Source: Polytrichum commune
Taxonomy: Eukaryota; Streptophyta; Polytrichopsida; Polytrichales; Polytrichaceae
Direction: 5' to 3'
Length of the DNA: 64,000 nt
NCBI GenBank assembly: GCA_950295325.1
Contig: OX485808.1
Coordinates: forward strand, 42,240,527 to 42,304,526
Below, in pieces: positions 39,001 to 51,372 of this stretch; position 1 is the stretch's first letter, and every line of letters begins with the position of its first letter. The notes under the pieces were generated by a model. It saw only the letters and a program-made list of their open reading frames with translations. It was not told the DNA's origin and made no database searches. The position numbers were made by a program, and so were the translations under genes.

Positions 39001-40074
39001 AGGGTATAGTACTCGTCTTAAGGCATGCCGTCATAGCAATCACCTCACTCCCTCAAGGCCCATTGTCCCTCACCTTTAAAGGCTTTTCCATCAAATCGAC
39101 AAGGTAAGGGAGGCAAAATCCATGTGAGCCTTTGGCACACATGTGGCCATTTCAACTCAAGGCACTTTGTCATATAAGTTATATCAATCACCTTTTCTCA
39201 TAGCCTTTGACGTCGGACTTCCACAAGCTATGGTCATTTGGTAGCTTTGGTGAATTGGTAGTTGTGGTAAGTTATTATCACCTAATGGTTTCTCCGGGGA
39301 CCTCAAATGAAATTGTGGTTCGAATTATGTTTGAAGTTTAAGCCTAAAGGCTCAATTCTTTCTAGCTTTGTGAAAAGCGAGGCTTCCATCATTTCTTTGA
39401 CTTCTCAAATAGAATGTCATGCATTATTGTAGGATTATTATGGATTTTAAGTTTAGCCATTTATAAAGAATTATTGTATAAATTTTTAGAGGCTTAAGTG
39501 ACCACATTAATGTTTTCATTGACAATGTTTCACACAATGACTCATATTGAATCGATAAATGCTTATCATGATAGTACTTTTCACCAAAAGCTTGTGTCCA
39601 AAACTAGATAACCATGTTCATGTAGACACATACAGTATGAACTTTAACCACGATGGTACAATAATTCCATCACTTGTATCAGCGGTCCCACTCATGTTAA
39701 TGATTGTCTATACCTAGGAGTCAATTTAAGTCCAAAGAACAAACAATGAATATACAGAAATATGTAACATCATACAAACCAAGTTTCTTTTGACAAAACA
39801 ATTTGACTTGAATCTGAATTGACCAAAGTTTGAGCTTAGCAAACATGTATATGTATTTATTCTTTTCACATTATCCCCATTTGCAAAGTGTGCACATACA
39901 CCCTTTAATTGCTCACTACCATACACGTAGAGGCCCACGTTAAGCCCCTTGCTCATTTAAAAGGCTTCGCTTACAAGGAAGAAGATACAAAGTCTAACCC
40001 ATTCTTGTTTGCTCCCAATACCCAGGGAGATTAATTTTTGGACATAATCGGTCAAAATCCTAGTGTTTCCAAGT
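36072..40074. other. AT-rich intergenic DNA with scattered repeat fragments
   Basis: No gene was supported. Short pieces near 36860-36930 and 37860-37900 ('ccccccattaaataccccat', 'ggggggggtaatttacc') recall the hAT-like MITE interior. A 14-base C run lies at 38705-38718. Confidence 0.4.
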
Positions 40075-40255
40075 TCAACTACGTACATGTTGTGATCTTT
40101 GGATTTTTTCCTTATTAATTTGAGGTATATTCCATAGATTCCTCTAGAACGATCGATAATTATCCTGAAGTCTTGAAGTTCATCCGATTATTTCTCAAAC
40201 TCAACCGGTTTATCTGTAACAAGAGATCGGTTCTCCTTGTTCATCGTTTGCTCCC
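40075..40255 (-). repeat. Dispersed repeat R2, copy 1
   Basis: Its reverse complement aligns with 48250-48410. Shared blocks include 'ggagaaccga', 'gagtttgagaaataa', 'ttatggaatatacctcaaat' and 'gatgaacttcaag'. A related fragment beginning 'cataatttgtcaagatccta' lies at 55157-55220 and matches the bases just left of this copy. Confidence 0.6.
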
Positions 40256-41500
40256 CTTGTAAAAAAATAGTCATTTAACGAGTTCCCTTGACTCGCCAAT
40301 CCATGAGATCATTTTAGGGCAAAGAAAATCGTCAAAAAGAGCTTTTGTAATAATACGGCCACCACATAAGTAGCCTATCCTTCAATAGCTTCCACCAAAA
40401 TAATTTCTACATGATTCCTTACCACATATCTCGAGGCACGTGAAATCGAAGTTGTGATGGGCTACATGCTTCATACGATTGTGTGGACGTGGACACTCAT
40501 AATTTGTGTTGCATGTAGGGAAGCCATTTCTCTTCAAGGTAGACTAATTACAAGAGCCATTCTCTCCGATCTTGTTGAAAGTCGTTCAATTTGGGTATTG
40601 AATTACAATGTCACACTTCATGTAGCTTTTGGTAGGTTCGGAGGCAACTCGTCTTCTAAGATGTTTGCAATCACAATTTATCTTGAAATATTAACATGTT
40701 GGAATGAAATGCTCTTGAAGTTGTGCAGATGTGTTAGCCACTTCGTTCCAACGTTAACGCATGAATCGCACTTGTCAATCCCATCAATTGCACTTACCTT
40801 GAAAATTTTGGATAGATTTATGCATTAATTAAGCCAACATGGGATGTCAAAATGGGTTTGATCCTCAATGCGCCCAAAAAAAGTCGTTATTTGCTGAAAT
40901 TCAAACTTCCACCTCCAAGTATGCACGAGAAGTGGGGGATTTCTTATTAAATTTTTGTATTTAATGAAAACAGAGTGCCCCCAAAGCGACAACATGCCTT
41001 TCATAATAATAGTCAATTATTTTTGTTTATTATGTATATGGTTTTGTCACGAGTAAACCAACCTTACTTCACCAATGACCCCTGTTTATTATACAAGTGT
41101 TGCCGCCCGGGACCGAGTGAGAGGATCACTTATTCTTTTTTGAATGCACAACTTGATAATTCGTTTGTAACATGGAACCCATGTATACCTCTAAGATCTT
41201 GAATCAACCATTCGGATCGATTCAAGTTCATATGATCATGGTAAGCATTTTCATGAACAAAATTCGGCAACGTTAAAAACTCCATGGTATACAACAACAC
41301 ATGCCACGGTTCATCGGGAGGTTTAAAGACCTTTGAGTGAACGGTTATTACAAACATTGGGCAATCTCCTTAAGTGGAAGATTATCCCCAAAATTAACGA
41401 ACATCATCGGAATACGAAACTTGCCCGATATTTACCAACCATTCCAACAACTCACATCATCCAATTTTTTTTTACCAACATTCTTCGTTCACTCTTGTAG

Positions 41501-41754
41501 GTCGTGAGAAGGATGCTTGGCCGGAGCTTCTCAACTCCAAAATCCACGACGCCGTGTCCACTCTCAACAAAAGCGGATTGGTGAAGAACGTGCACATACA
41601 ATCACCAAGTGTGGGGACTCCACCGAGCAATCACGTCCGAGGCTCCAAAGCCGATGTTTGGCTCTACACCGATGTTTGGCTCTACACCGATGGCAATATC
41701 GTGACCGAAATCCCGCGTTGTGGTGAATGGCATCCAAATCGTAACACTTTATGA
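41501..41754 (+). CDS. Potato inhibitor I-like terminal exon (serine protease inhibitor)
   Basis: After an acceptor-like 'cactcttgtag' the frame reads GREKDAWPELLNS, then a helix-like stretch, a GTPP loop region, DVWLYTDGNIVTEIPRCG and a short tail to the stop at 41752. The WPEL start, the Gly-Thr before the reactive loop, the Arg after the loop, the D-GNIV strand and the terminal IP..G match the potato inhibitor I family, small secreted or vacuolar inhibitors of subtilisin and chymotrypsin. An 18-bp direct duplication repeats DVWLYT. The exon starts in phase 1, like its relative at 43527. The first exon with the start codon was not found, so this may be a pseudogene. Confidence 0.6.
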
Positions 41755-42148
41755 CTCAATTTAAGCTTTTAGGTCATTATAGTTTTTCGAGACTTGTACT
41801 TTAAATACTATAGAGGACTCTCTATTCTGACACAAAATTATTATTTTCCTCTTAGCTTTTGTCACGTGTCATGCTCAGATATACTAAGAGCCACTTGAAT
41901 CCCATGTGGAAACTACATTCCAACACAAATAAGGATGAAATAGAGAGTCTTCTACAGTATGTTAACATCAATGTCTTATTCAGAAGTATTTTGTGAGAGA
42001 GTCGTCAAGTATTCCTGGTGTTTGTGTAAACTCGTCCATTGAGAAAGTAAAAATGTAATGAACTAAATAGTATGTTACCTTCAATTAACTATTTTTATTT
42101 TCTTAGATTCTAAAAATGACATCAAGTCGGACCCATATTAGTCTAGTG

Positions 42149-42417
42149 CTCGGGGGGTTCACTGGCGAAAATCGTAGAACAACATGCCATTAAAAATAGG
42201 GTCTAATATATTCATTGTAGATCAATTTTGTAAAAAACTTACATATAATATAGGGGGGTTTTAAATAGTGATAAAGGATTTCATGTAAAATACCATCACA
42301 CCTTTATTTTGAAAAATACCATACATTATAATCTTTTGTGCAAGGTAAATAGCCCCCCAATAAATAGGTCCCGAACGCACGTGTATGCAAAATATAAGAG
42401 GGAGTGAACCCCCCGAG
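42149..42417 (-). mobile_element. hAT-like MITE, 269 bp, with perfect 8-bp target duplication
   Basis: Termini are CTCGGGGGGTTCACT and its complement. GTCTAGTG flanks both sides (42141-42148 and 42418-42425). It is inverted relative to 14838-15082 and nearly collinear with it. The perfect duplication suggests it moved more recently than that copy. It lies between the two inhibitor-like exons. Confidence 0.88.
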
Positions 42418-43526
42418 GTCTAGTGGGGCTTAATTGGGATGAATCATCCCTCAATGTAATAGAAACCTTGCCTTTACTAGAGTCCCTTCATCCATGATGG
42501 ATGAGTTTATTATCTCACTCCCACAACGTCCAGGCCGTACTTGGAATCTTGTACATGTACATCTTGTATAAATACAAGAATGTTTACATATTATTATTTA
42601 ATTAAAAAATAATTCTCATATAATTGAATTGCAAATCATCTAAATATTGAAAGAAGTTTATTGCATTATGATATCAATGTAGTTTCTATTGTTTTCAATG
42701 TAGTACATAATATTTGTCATATTTTTGTGCTCAAACATACATTTAGTGCACTCCAAGTGTGTTGAATACATGTATTCTCTATTTGGTGATTGAGCTTTGA
42801 GCTCAGTCATTTGCCGAAGGTGTTTCAACCTAAGAGCAATATTCTTTATTTTACTAACCTCTACTCTTGGCCTTGAATTGCATGTGTGCTCCTTAGAACT
42901 GTTAATGTAGGAAATGAAGTGATTGTCGTCATCTTGGATATGACTATAATCAAAATTGGAATAAATGCATTTTTAAGAGCACGTGTTCCTACATCGATGT
43001 GTGCCCCTACTACTAAATGTTCTGAATGTTCATTATTTTCACTTTAAAAAATTCAAGTTGCTTCATATACATTAGAAGAAAACTTTTCCATTACAATCAT
43101 TCATTGCGACGCATGGCGAGAAAATGCTTAAAAAAAATCATTTTGGTTGTCAACCAGAGGCTTTCGGCTGCAATTTTGGGAACAATGGGTGACCAAATCT
43201 TTTGGTTAACAACCAGAATGATTTCTTTATGCATTTGCTTATCTTAAGCCGTAATGGCCAATGGGTGATTGCAATGGACAAGTTTTCTTCTAATGATAAT
43301 ATCTTAATGACAAAATTTAACAGTGTTCAACTAGAGATACATTTTTTTGAATTTATGGCATAACTATAACCAACAATTCATATTGATCTAGTCATATCTT
43401 TGAGGTTCATGCACCTTAATGAAATTCTTTTCACCACAAGGCTCACACATTACAACACCATATGTTACCCAATTATTGATCTTTTTTCCACTTTTGATCA
43501 ATCCATACTTTAATCCGTTGTCACAG

Positions 43527-43729
43527 GTTTGAACCCAGGTTGGCCAGAGTTGGCGGGCGTCGATCATTTGACGGCCATCGACACAATAAAACATGAGATG
43601 TTGGGTGTAACTATCATATATGGAACCAAGGTATTCTCGAGAATAGTTGATCATCATAAGCGTGACATCGTATGGTTGGATGTGAATGTTGATGGACTTT
43701 TGTCCGGTATACCCACTCTAGGTGCATGA
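43527..43729 (+). CDS. Potato inhibitor I-like terminal exon, second copy
   Basis: The acceptor 'ccgttgtcacag' is followed by a frame reading NPGWPELAGVDHLTAIDTI, then a YGTKVFS loop region, an Arg, IVWLDVNVDG and GIPTLGA before the TGA. WPELxG, the A..I helix, GT.V, the hydrophobic W-containing strand and IP..G fit the family better than the first copy does. The exon opens in phase 1, as that one does. The upstream exon with the start codon was not identified in the AT-rich 500 bp before it. Reactive-site residues are hard to assign, so target protease is unknown. It may be functional or a relic. Confidence 0.65.
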
Positions 43730-45783
43730 CATAGTCACCAAAAATAGTTGAAGGTGCACTAATAAAACGATGTCTGCATAACATACATTTGGCTTACACA
43801 AATACTCGATTATTCTAGACCAAAATTTTGTTATTTAAATTTTGTTCAATTAAAAAAATTTATTATTGAAATAAGTATTATTATTAAAATTTAAAAAACA
43901 AAACAAAAGCTACCCTGCCCTAGCTTCATTGCTATGACTAACATAATTTTTGTTTCAATCCAAATGAGATATATTTAAGTTTATATTGGAGTTAGAAACA
44001 AGATTCAAACGAGTTTTCCTCAAGCACTTTCCATGGTTCCCATGCTAAGTGTTAGATGTAATGACATGCTCATCAAAGACATACACAATTGTATTGATGT
44101 ACATAAGATAAGGATTTGACGAACCCACCATCACTTCACCCTTGAATGCCTACCAAGACTCTATTGACATCCGAATGCTTGAAATTGTTGTGTGATAATT
44201 ATGTGGTGATAAATGTCAAATTTGACACTAATACCTATTGTGGAATTTGACTCTCTCTCTTCTTTATCCACAATATGTATTAGTGTTTAATTGCAAAAGT
44301 GTAGAATATATGTGTGCAATTGGTGAACACTTTCCACCCATTGGATGTAGTGAAAATCAAATCCTCTTTTTGAGAATAAGGATCAAGATGTAATGATGAT
44401 TTGAACTTCATAGCGTATGATCAATGTGTGTTATTATGAGAAAATGCTTGAGCCTTCATGGGGTTAAGAGGTCATCTTGAGTTCATTAGAATTTCCTTGG
44501 GTAATCTTTAAATGTAATCCAAATGTTTGGTGTCATTCAATTGAGCGTCAAAGAGGACTATTGAACAAGTGAAGTGATGTTAAAGTTTTGATCTGTGTGA
44601 CATAATGAAATAGAGAAAGGAACTTCACTGTTCGTTTTACACTGACATGCAATGTCTATTCATTGCCTTTGGCCCATGCCTGCATGGTCTTGAATTGTGT
44701 GACATAGTCTCTTGATTTGAATTTGAGCCCCTTTGCATGTTATGATCATAAAAGGTTTCTAAAATAAACGGCTTCTAGATCTCAAGGTATGAATGCTACA
44801 AGATGTAAAGAAACATAAACTCAAGTACCTACTGCACATGAATGTCATAAATTTCTTCATCACCTTGTACACAATCAATATATATTACAAAATTATGGAT
44901 AAGCTATAACATAAGAAAAATCAAACTTTCTTCGTGAGTGGGAGCCATGTGAGTTCAGGACCCCTAATGAAATCTCCCTACATACAAGATTTTCATAAAC
45001 AAAAAAAGACAATAGTACATACAACTCATGTAATAGTATCATATATGAATGCGACAATTTTAAATTCCTAATCAAAATGCCTCAATTATGTATTATGCAG
45101 AAAGTAATCAATGGAAGAAGAAGAAGAAAATGAATCTCCCTTCTAAAAATTTAGTCCAATCCTCCTTAACATATCAATAGTTAAACCAACTTTATGAATT
45201 TATGTAGGTTGCATGTGAATTTTGATTTATTTATTTTTGAATTTTTGAATTTTTGAACTTTTGGGTAAACTCTATATTGACTTGCTAATCTAGGGAACTT
45301 TTCAAAAATAAAATTCTAAGCTATCTAGTTTTCCTGAAATAGGAAAATAAAGTGACATCTTAGCACCTTAGGAATTTGAGTGATTATGCTCAAAATTCTC
45401 TTCGGGCACTCACATGTGAAGGGTATGAGACTAACACATCACCGTTTACTACAATGACTAGCTACATGAACTATCAAATATGTGGGCATCTTCACTTGTC
45501 AACACGAATAACAAACGAATCCAACTCTCCATAGGCGCATGTATATATTCAAATGTTCTCGATGGGTTATTTGGACCGTCCATTTCTCAAACTGCATGCA
45601 TGTCTTCCTCCTCCAAGCTCATTCGACATGAGTTTCTAAACTGTCATTTCTCGATGTCTTCTTCACACGGACGTAGAATGTCAAGAAATGATCTTGATAG
45701 ACGACCAAGTACCTCAGATGATACTATTTGGTGAGCTCATTCCCGTGCTCAATCGATCAATCTACGCTAACTTAGGGTTAGTT
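43730..45783. other. AT-rich intergenic DNA, nothing recognised
   Basis: Only short motif-less frames. Confidence 0.4.
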
Positions 45784-46165
45784 TAGACTACTATGGTGGA
45801 GAAGTGCACTGGTCAAGAATTTTAGGGGAATGGAGTAAATATGATTGGCTGGAAAAACGGGTTCGTCAACGACCAGGGTTTACACTACAGCCAAGGCTTC
45901 TCCAGTGGAGAACTTCGAGCATGGATGAAACAATGACATGGTTGTCAACATGGCGATATTTTTTTGCTAGGGGGGAGTTCTCTGGAGGTCAAGTTTTGTG
46001 GGCAACCTCAAATGCTCGGACAAGAAACTTGGCCTCCAGAGAACTCCAACTTAAGACAGTTTTTATTGTTTTTCCATCTTCTCCACCATATGAACGATTG
46101 CCTCAAATAACCTTGTGTTGGGTTGGAATTCTTGCTTGACTGGAGCACTCCTTCACCATAGTCTA
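45784..46165. mobile_element. Inverted-repeat element, 382 bp
   Basis: The left end 'tagactactatggtggagaa' then 'gtgcactggtcaagaattt' is inverted relative to the right end, whose complement reads 'tagactatggtgaaggagtg' then 'ctccagtcaagcaagaatt'. Internal inverted words also occur ('gttctctggagg' and 'cctccagagaac'). An open frame of about 110 codons crosses it without known motifs. A transposon is the simplest reading. Confidence 0.55.
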
Positions 46166-48249
46166 CATTGGCCCCTTAGCCTAGTATGAGAAAACAATCT
46201 TGAACATGTTTTGACTGATTTAGGTAATTTGAAACATGGTGGCCACACAATATCATGAGTCCTAGTGTAAAGCAAGTTTTAGGTCATCGCCTAGCTTGTT
46301 ATTCAACATACGTCCAAAAAATCTATACTTTTTTTCACCTTTTTTTATCCTACACTTATTATTGGCTTTACGAAGGACTTCACTTGTGGAAAATGTTAGC
46401 TTTCTAGGGGGCTTACCCGCTTTCTTTGCTTTGTGCAAAAGAAAAGTCCAAGTGAAAATTCTCGCCAAATTAAGGTACATCTACACGTTTTGTGGTCACT
46501 CTTCTTGGTTGGACACTTGTATTTGGGTGGTATATGACAAGCTTTGTAGTGGAGAATAGGCACCAAATGGAATAAACCTTGTGATGAGATTGGAATATGT
46601 GCTTCAAATTCATGCATTGTTTTAGGCTCAGCTATCAACAAAAACAAGCGACTTATGTGATCGCTTGAAGAGAAAAATAGTTCTCATTTTGATCTCCTAT
46701 AGCTTTTGTATCTCAATTCTCCACTTATATTCTGAAACTTCAACAACTAATCTACATGATTCATAGGTTCTAACATGATCAAAGAACCACCCAAACAACC
46801 CAACGATCAAAGTTTTGCGTGCAATTGGAAGTGTCATAAAAAAGGCCACATAACTTACAATAGTTTACAAGACATTCAATATTTGACCCTCAAAATTGAC
46901 CGAAAACCAATCACCACTTTGATTGAAAGACATCGGGCCTAGTGTTTCATTAGTGTTTGCAGATAATATTTTCAAGAGCTTTGCACTATGAGGTCCTAAA
47001 TTCTTCACTTGGACCTCATTCATACAACTTGGTAGCTTTACTAAAGAAGGATTCCTCCCATAATCAAGATTGAGGATGTAAGGAGTTAATGCTTTTATTA
47101 AATGCGGGTGCAATGGGGTTGTTTGCCATGACACACATTTTCATATGAGAATCTATGGCCAACCTTGGTAGATTTGATGAGACTTAACATCAAGGAGTTC
47201 ATGTGTTTATTGTGAAGTGAGCATCCAAATTTGCTTAATTTCAAGAAGATTCATAGTTTAGATCTCATCGATTTATTTGATGTTATGTGATTTGTCTTTG
47301 AATTGAGAGGATGGTATTGTAAATGATGTCAAATAGTTATATACCTACAATGCACAAAAATAGACATGTATTGTTGACCAGTTGAGTTTACAGCCATGTA
47401 ATTACAAAATCACAGTTCTTGTTTATTGTTGATAACATAGCAATGCTCTAACTTTTAGGCCTTAGAGAAACCTCATATTTTTCAATTTAATGTAGCATCA
47501 AAAGTAGTTTGCATCACGAAAATGAATTAGAAACTAGTTAGTATCTAGAATTCATGGTATCAAATATGTGTAAAATTGCATGACAAAGACCATTTGTGCA
47601 TTATTTATTTTACATCATAAAATTTGACATTTCATTAGGTTAAAACATGCCTTTCTACTACAAATTTGGTTGTACAAGTGGTTAGGAAACTAATGACATT
47701 TATATATAATAAAACTTGAAGTTCGTTTCTTTATATTTCATTGCACTTGTCCCTTGAGATCTGAAAGTGGTTTGATTAAGATTTGTTTCTTATCATAACA
47801 CTCAAATAACTAAGCACAAGGATTCATGTCTAGAATTCAAAATTTTAACATCACTTCACTAGTTTAATGTGTCTCCTTTCACAATCAATCAATATGACAC
47901 GTAAACAAATCACATATGAACATATCTACTCAAGGACATATCTTGGTCCAAGATGAAGAACCAATGGTCCTCATAAACGTAATTTTTAACAAGGTGCACT
48001 TTAAACATCTCTCAATTACAATGGCACCCTCATCACACCCTCCAAAACAACATAGACGAACATGAAGTTACACACACCATTAATTCATATTTGTGTCATG
48101 GACACCAACAAAGAAAATGGCATGTTTTAAAACCTCAAATTTAAAAATGTCACATATTGTTAGAATTAACACCATACTACACAACATGTTGCATTGTAAG
48201 CCAATGTTATCCTTACCATGTAGATGAGGTTTTTGGCTCGTGGTTAGGA
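46166..48249. other. AT-rich intergenic DNA, nothing recognised
   Basis: No supported gene, RNA or bounded repeat. Confidence 0.4.
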
Positions 48250-48410
48250 TGCAATGAACAGGAGAACCGACTGCTAGTTACATATGAACCGGTCGAGTTT
48301 GAGAAATAAACGGTTGAAGTTCAAGAATTCAAGAAAATTATTGGATCAATTTACAGGGTTATATGGAATATACCTCAAATTAGTAAAGAAAGAATGAAAG
48401 ATGTAACTAA
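48250..48410 (+). repeat. Dispersed repeat R2, copy 2
   Basis: Inverted relative to 40075-40255, with roughly 75% identity by eye. Confidence 0.6.
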
Positions 48411-49014
48411 ACCAAATGACAACCCTACCATCAAATGACTCTACAATATAAGTCAATGTAACTCTACCATCAAATGATTTGTTAAATCGTAGGTCCACAT
48501 TCACCCATTCTTAGTTTGATACCAACACAACCTTATTTCCATAATGGAAGGCTAGTTCTAAAGGTCAATTAGTTGTCAATATTCAATCCACATGTTGCCA
48601 ATTTTGTGGCTCATCTTATAAACCCTTCCCAAATACCAAGTCTTGGTGGTTAATGTTTTAGCCAACTTGCTTATCTTATCCTTTTTTTCACTCCTTCAAC
48701 TACTACTTGAGATACAAAGGATACCGCACAATCACAGTTCAATTTCAATGAGTAATCATTATCCCCAGCTCTATATAATCGAACTTGAGGTTTGACATAC
48801 AACATGCACGTGATTCTACTAAACCTATCCTTGGATAATGTGGGATTACCATTCAACACATTCAACTTTGTTGTTGACCATCCCGTCATTTTTTTTTAAA
48901 TCAATTGACTAGGAAATTTTACCAGTCGACCTAAAAAAATAGGTTGATTTTATTAAGAACATCAACTTCATGCAAGAGTTTACATGGTGACAAAATGGGA
49001 GAGCCCCATCCACG

Positions 49015-49225
49015 TTTGGATTCTATGTGCACCCATGGACTCCAACACTTACCTTGGCATTCCCAAATCTTGACCTAAACCTTACTTCAAAGGAGAATGT
49101 GATTTGGACCAAGCGGGCCAGAGGTTGGTAGAGAGATGATGAAATTTGGAACAAAGTCAAATATTGGATAAAAGCACAAGAGACCACATGGCATGGTATT
49201 GGTAACACGGTCATTTCCATTTGAA
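49015..49225 (+). pseudogene. Degenerate copy of the coding-like repeat R3
   Basis: With one stop and frame slips it reads MDSNTYL, then KGE, and later NKVKYWIKAQET followed by WHG. This matches MDSKTTF and NKVTYWMKAQET in the frame at 59992-60192. Conservation of the peptide at two sites suggests a shared former coding sequence. I do not recognise the protein. Confidence 0.4.
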
Positions 49226-50309
49226 CTAACTTAGCTTTAAAATTGTTCTTTAAATCCGACTTATAATAAAGTGTTGCAAATTTTGAAAACAACCTAATTT
49301 CTAAGACCATCCGATGCATGAGGATTTTTTTCAAGATGGAATCGTACCACCTATTCTCACCTTGCTTTCTTGATGTCCACCAGGAGCTTACAGCAACCTC
49401 AACCTAAGTTGTTAGGAGCTCATGTCCCTTTGGTTTGAAACTGTGGCAAAAGATGTGGTTGAAAACTCTTGGTATACTCTATTACATTTTAAACTAAAAT
49501 TCACCCCTAAAATCCAAAGAAAATTCTTCCCAAAATTACCTAAAACAATTCAATCCAATTCAATATCTTATGAAAGAAAATCAACACCTCTTAAATTTAA
49601 GAATGCAAATGAAATCTTTGTGTAATTAGGATTTGTCACACAAATTTTCAACCATCCACGTGTCCAAAATCAAAAGATTTTAATGTAAACGTGTATATGC
49701 TTTTGTCAAGCAAGGTTGAATGCCCAAACAAAAAAGTTTGCCTCAGCCTAAGCCTTTGGTGCACTTGATTTAGGTGGCGTTATTGACATCAAGCTTGTTA
49801 CTCGTGAATTCTAGAATGAAGAAATGGTAAATACTCAATGGTGATTGGATTTCATAACATCACATTCTCTACAATTACTTATAAAAGTCCTACACTCTTC
49901 ATTGCCCTCATAAGGTAGATGTGTCAAATATGGGGTTCTCACCTTAAACAGACATCAAAAGATATGTGTTGAAGAGAGATTGGACTAGACACTCAAAACT
50001 TGTTAACCATTCTAGACATAATTGTAAATACAATGGGGGGGGGAGGCTATATGATCATTTTTTAGCCAAGAGAATCTTCACTTTGACAATGAACATGGTA
50101 TTCATATGAGCTCCAGAAATTATGAGGAAAGTGACTACAACCACAATTTGGGTTTGCTAATCATCTTATACTAATTGGGTGTTTCATATGCTACGAGAAG
50201 TGAGTGACAAGAGAAAAATGTCCATTTAGGACCCAATTACATTATGACATCAACACATGAATCAACTAGGTGGAATTGCAAGGTATTGGATTGTTTCAAA
50301 CATGGACTA

Positions 50310-50700
50310 AGGTAGATGGGTCTTAAGTGGCTCGTTTTCTTAATCGGACCCCTAGATTTGATTGGTATGTGGTTCGGTGAGGATCAAAGAGAAACATCAT
50401 AGAGGCACATGTTTAAAGAGATTGGACTACATCTTCAAATATTAATAACTACTCTACACTCAATAATAAAACACAATTGAGAGTCCCCCTAACCTGCAGG
50501 CATTCAGCTAAGAAGTCAACAAACATGACCTTCCAATAATCATAACTAGATCAAGGGAGGTCCACTTTTTAGTCCAGTTTCTACAAAAGATTCATTGTAG
50601 ATTTGCTAATGCATCATGAGTTCTGTTGCATAAATTGAATCAGTAGAAGTTGGAGAACATGGAAAAAGAACCAAATAGCACCCACATACCTTAGAAGCAC
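50310..50700. repeat. Dispersed repeat R1, copy 2 (uninterrupted)
   Basis: It starts 'taagtggctcgttttcttaa' then 'tcggacccctagatttgatt', and continues in parallel with 18820-19210. It gives the empty-site version of the site occupied by the MITE at 55477. A short related fragment may lie at 49940-50040. Confidence 0.7.
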
Positions 50701-51372
50701 TTTTCACTTCTTTTCTTTGTGAATTACCCTATGGTAGAACTGGAAGTTCCTTTTTTTAAATAGATTAAAATAGCACTCCACAATGTCCAAAATTTATGGA
50801 ACCTTGACATTTACAAGAATCCACAATAGCCCAGCATACGTTACCTGCCGCAAGAGCTTCTCGAGTACAAACCATGTAATGAACATGTGCAAAGGAACAA
50901 CAAAAAGCAATGGGTGTGGGCTGTGATTTGGGTCATCAGAGAAATCGCACCTTCACTTTTAAAGGAGGAAAAATACAGACAAATTTGCCCAAGGGGACAC
51001 TAGCTTACTAACACATGCACAGTTACTTAATACGTGCAGGGTCACACTAATCTATACAAGGCTCTGGTAATCAAAAGCCACCAGGATCCCCCTAACCTGC
51101 AGCCATTCAGACATTGATGTCCAGAATGTTTATGAAACAGATGCCAGCCCAGGACCCATCATAAACTCCAACCTTGACCATACACTCTCTTGGGATCACT
51201 GCCCACTTCTGAAATTCTTGTTTGCCCCCTCACAAAACAATCCATGCTTGGCAACTGACAGTGTGCTGCAGTGCAGAAAGCAAGCACATCCATAACCCTT
51301 TTTCTCTTTCCAAAGATGTACCACTCCCAGGACACATATCTTGATGAACAGAAAATACAGTTAAACTGTTTT

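Noticed and set aside
39300-39320. 'ggttcgaatt' resembling a tRNA T-loop
   Set aside because: No acceptor stem or anticodon arm could be found around it.
40454-40828. Frame of about 124 codons upstream of the first inhibitor-like exon
   Set aside because: Tested as a possible first exon, but no donor in phase 1 and no signal peptide joined sensibly to 41501.
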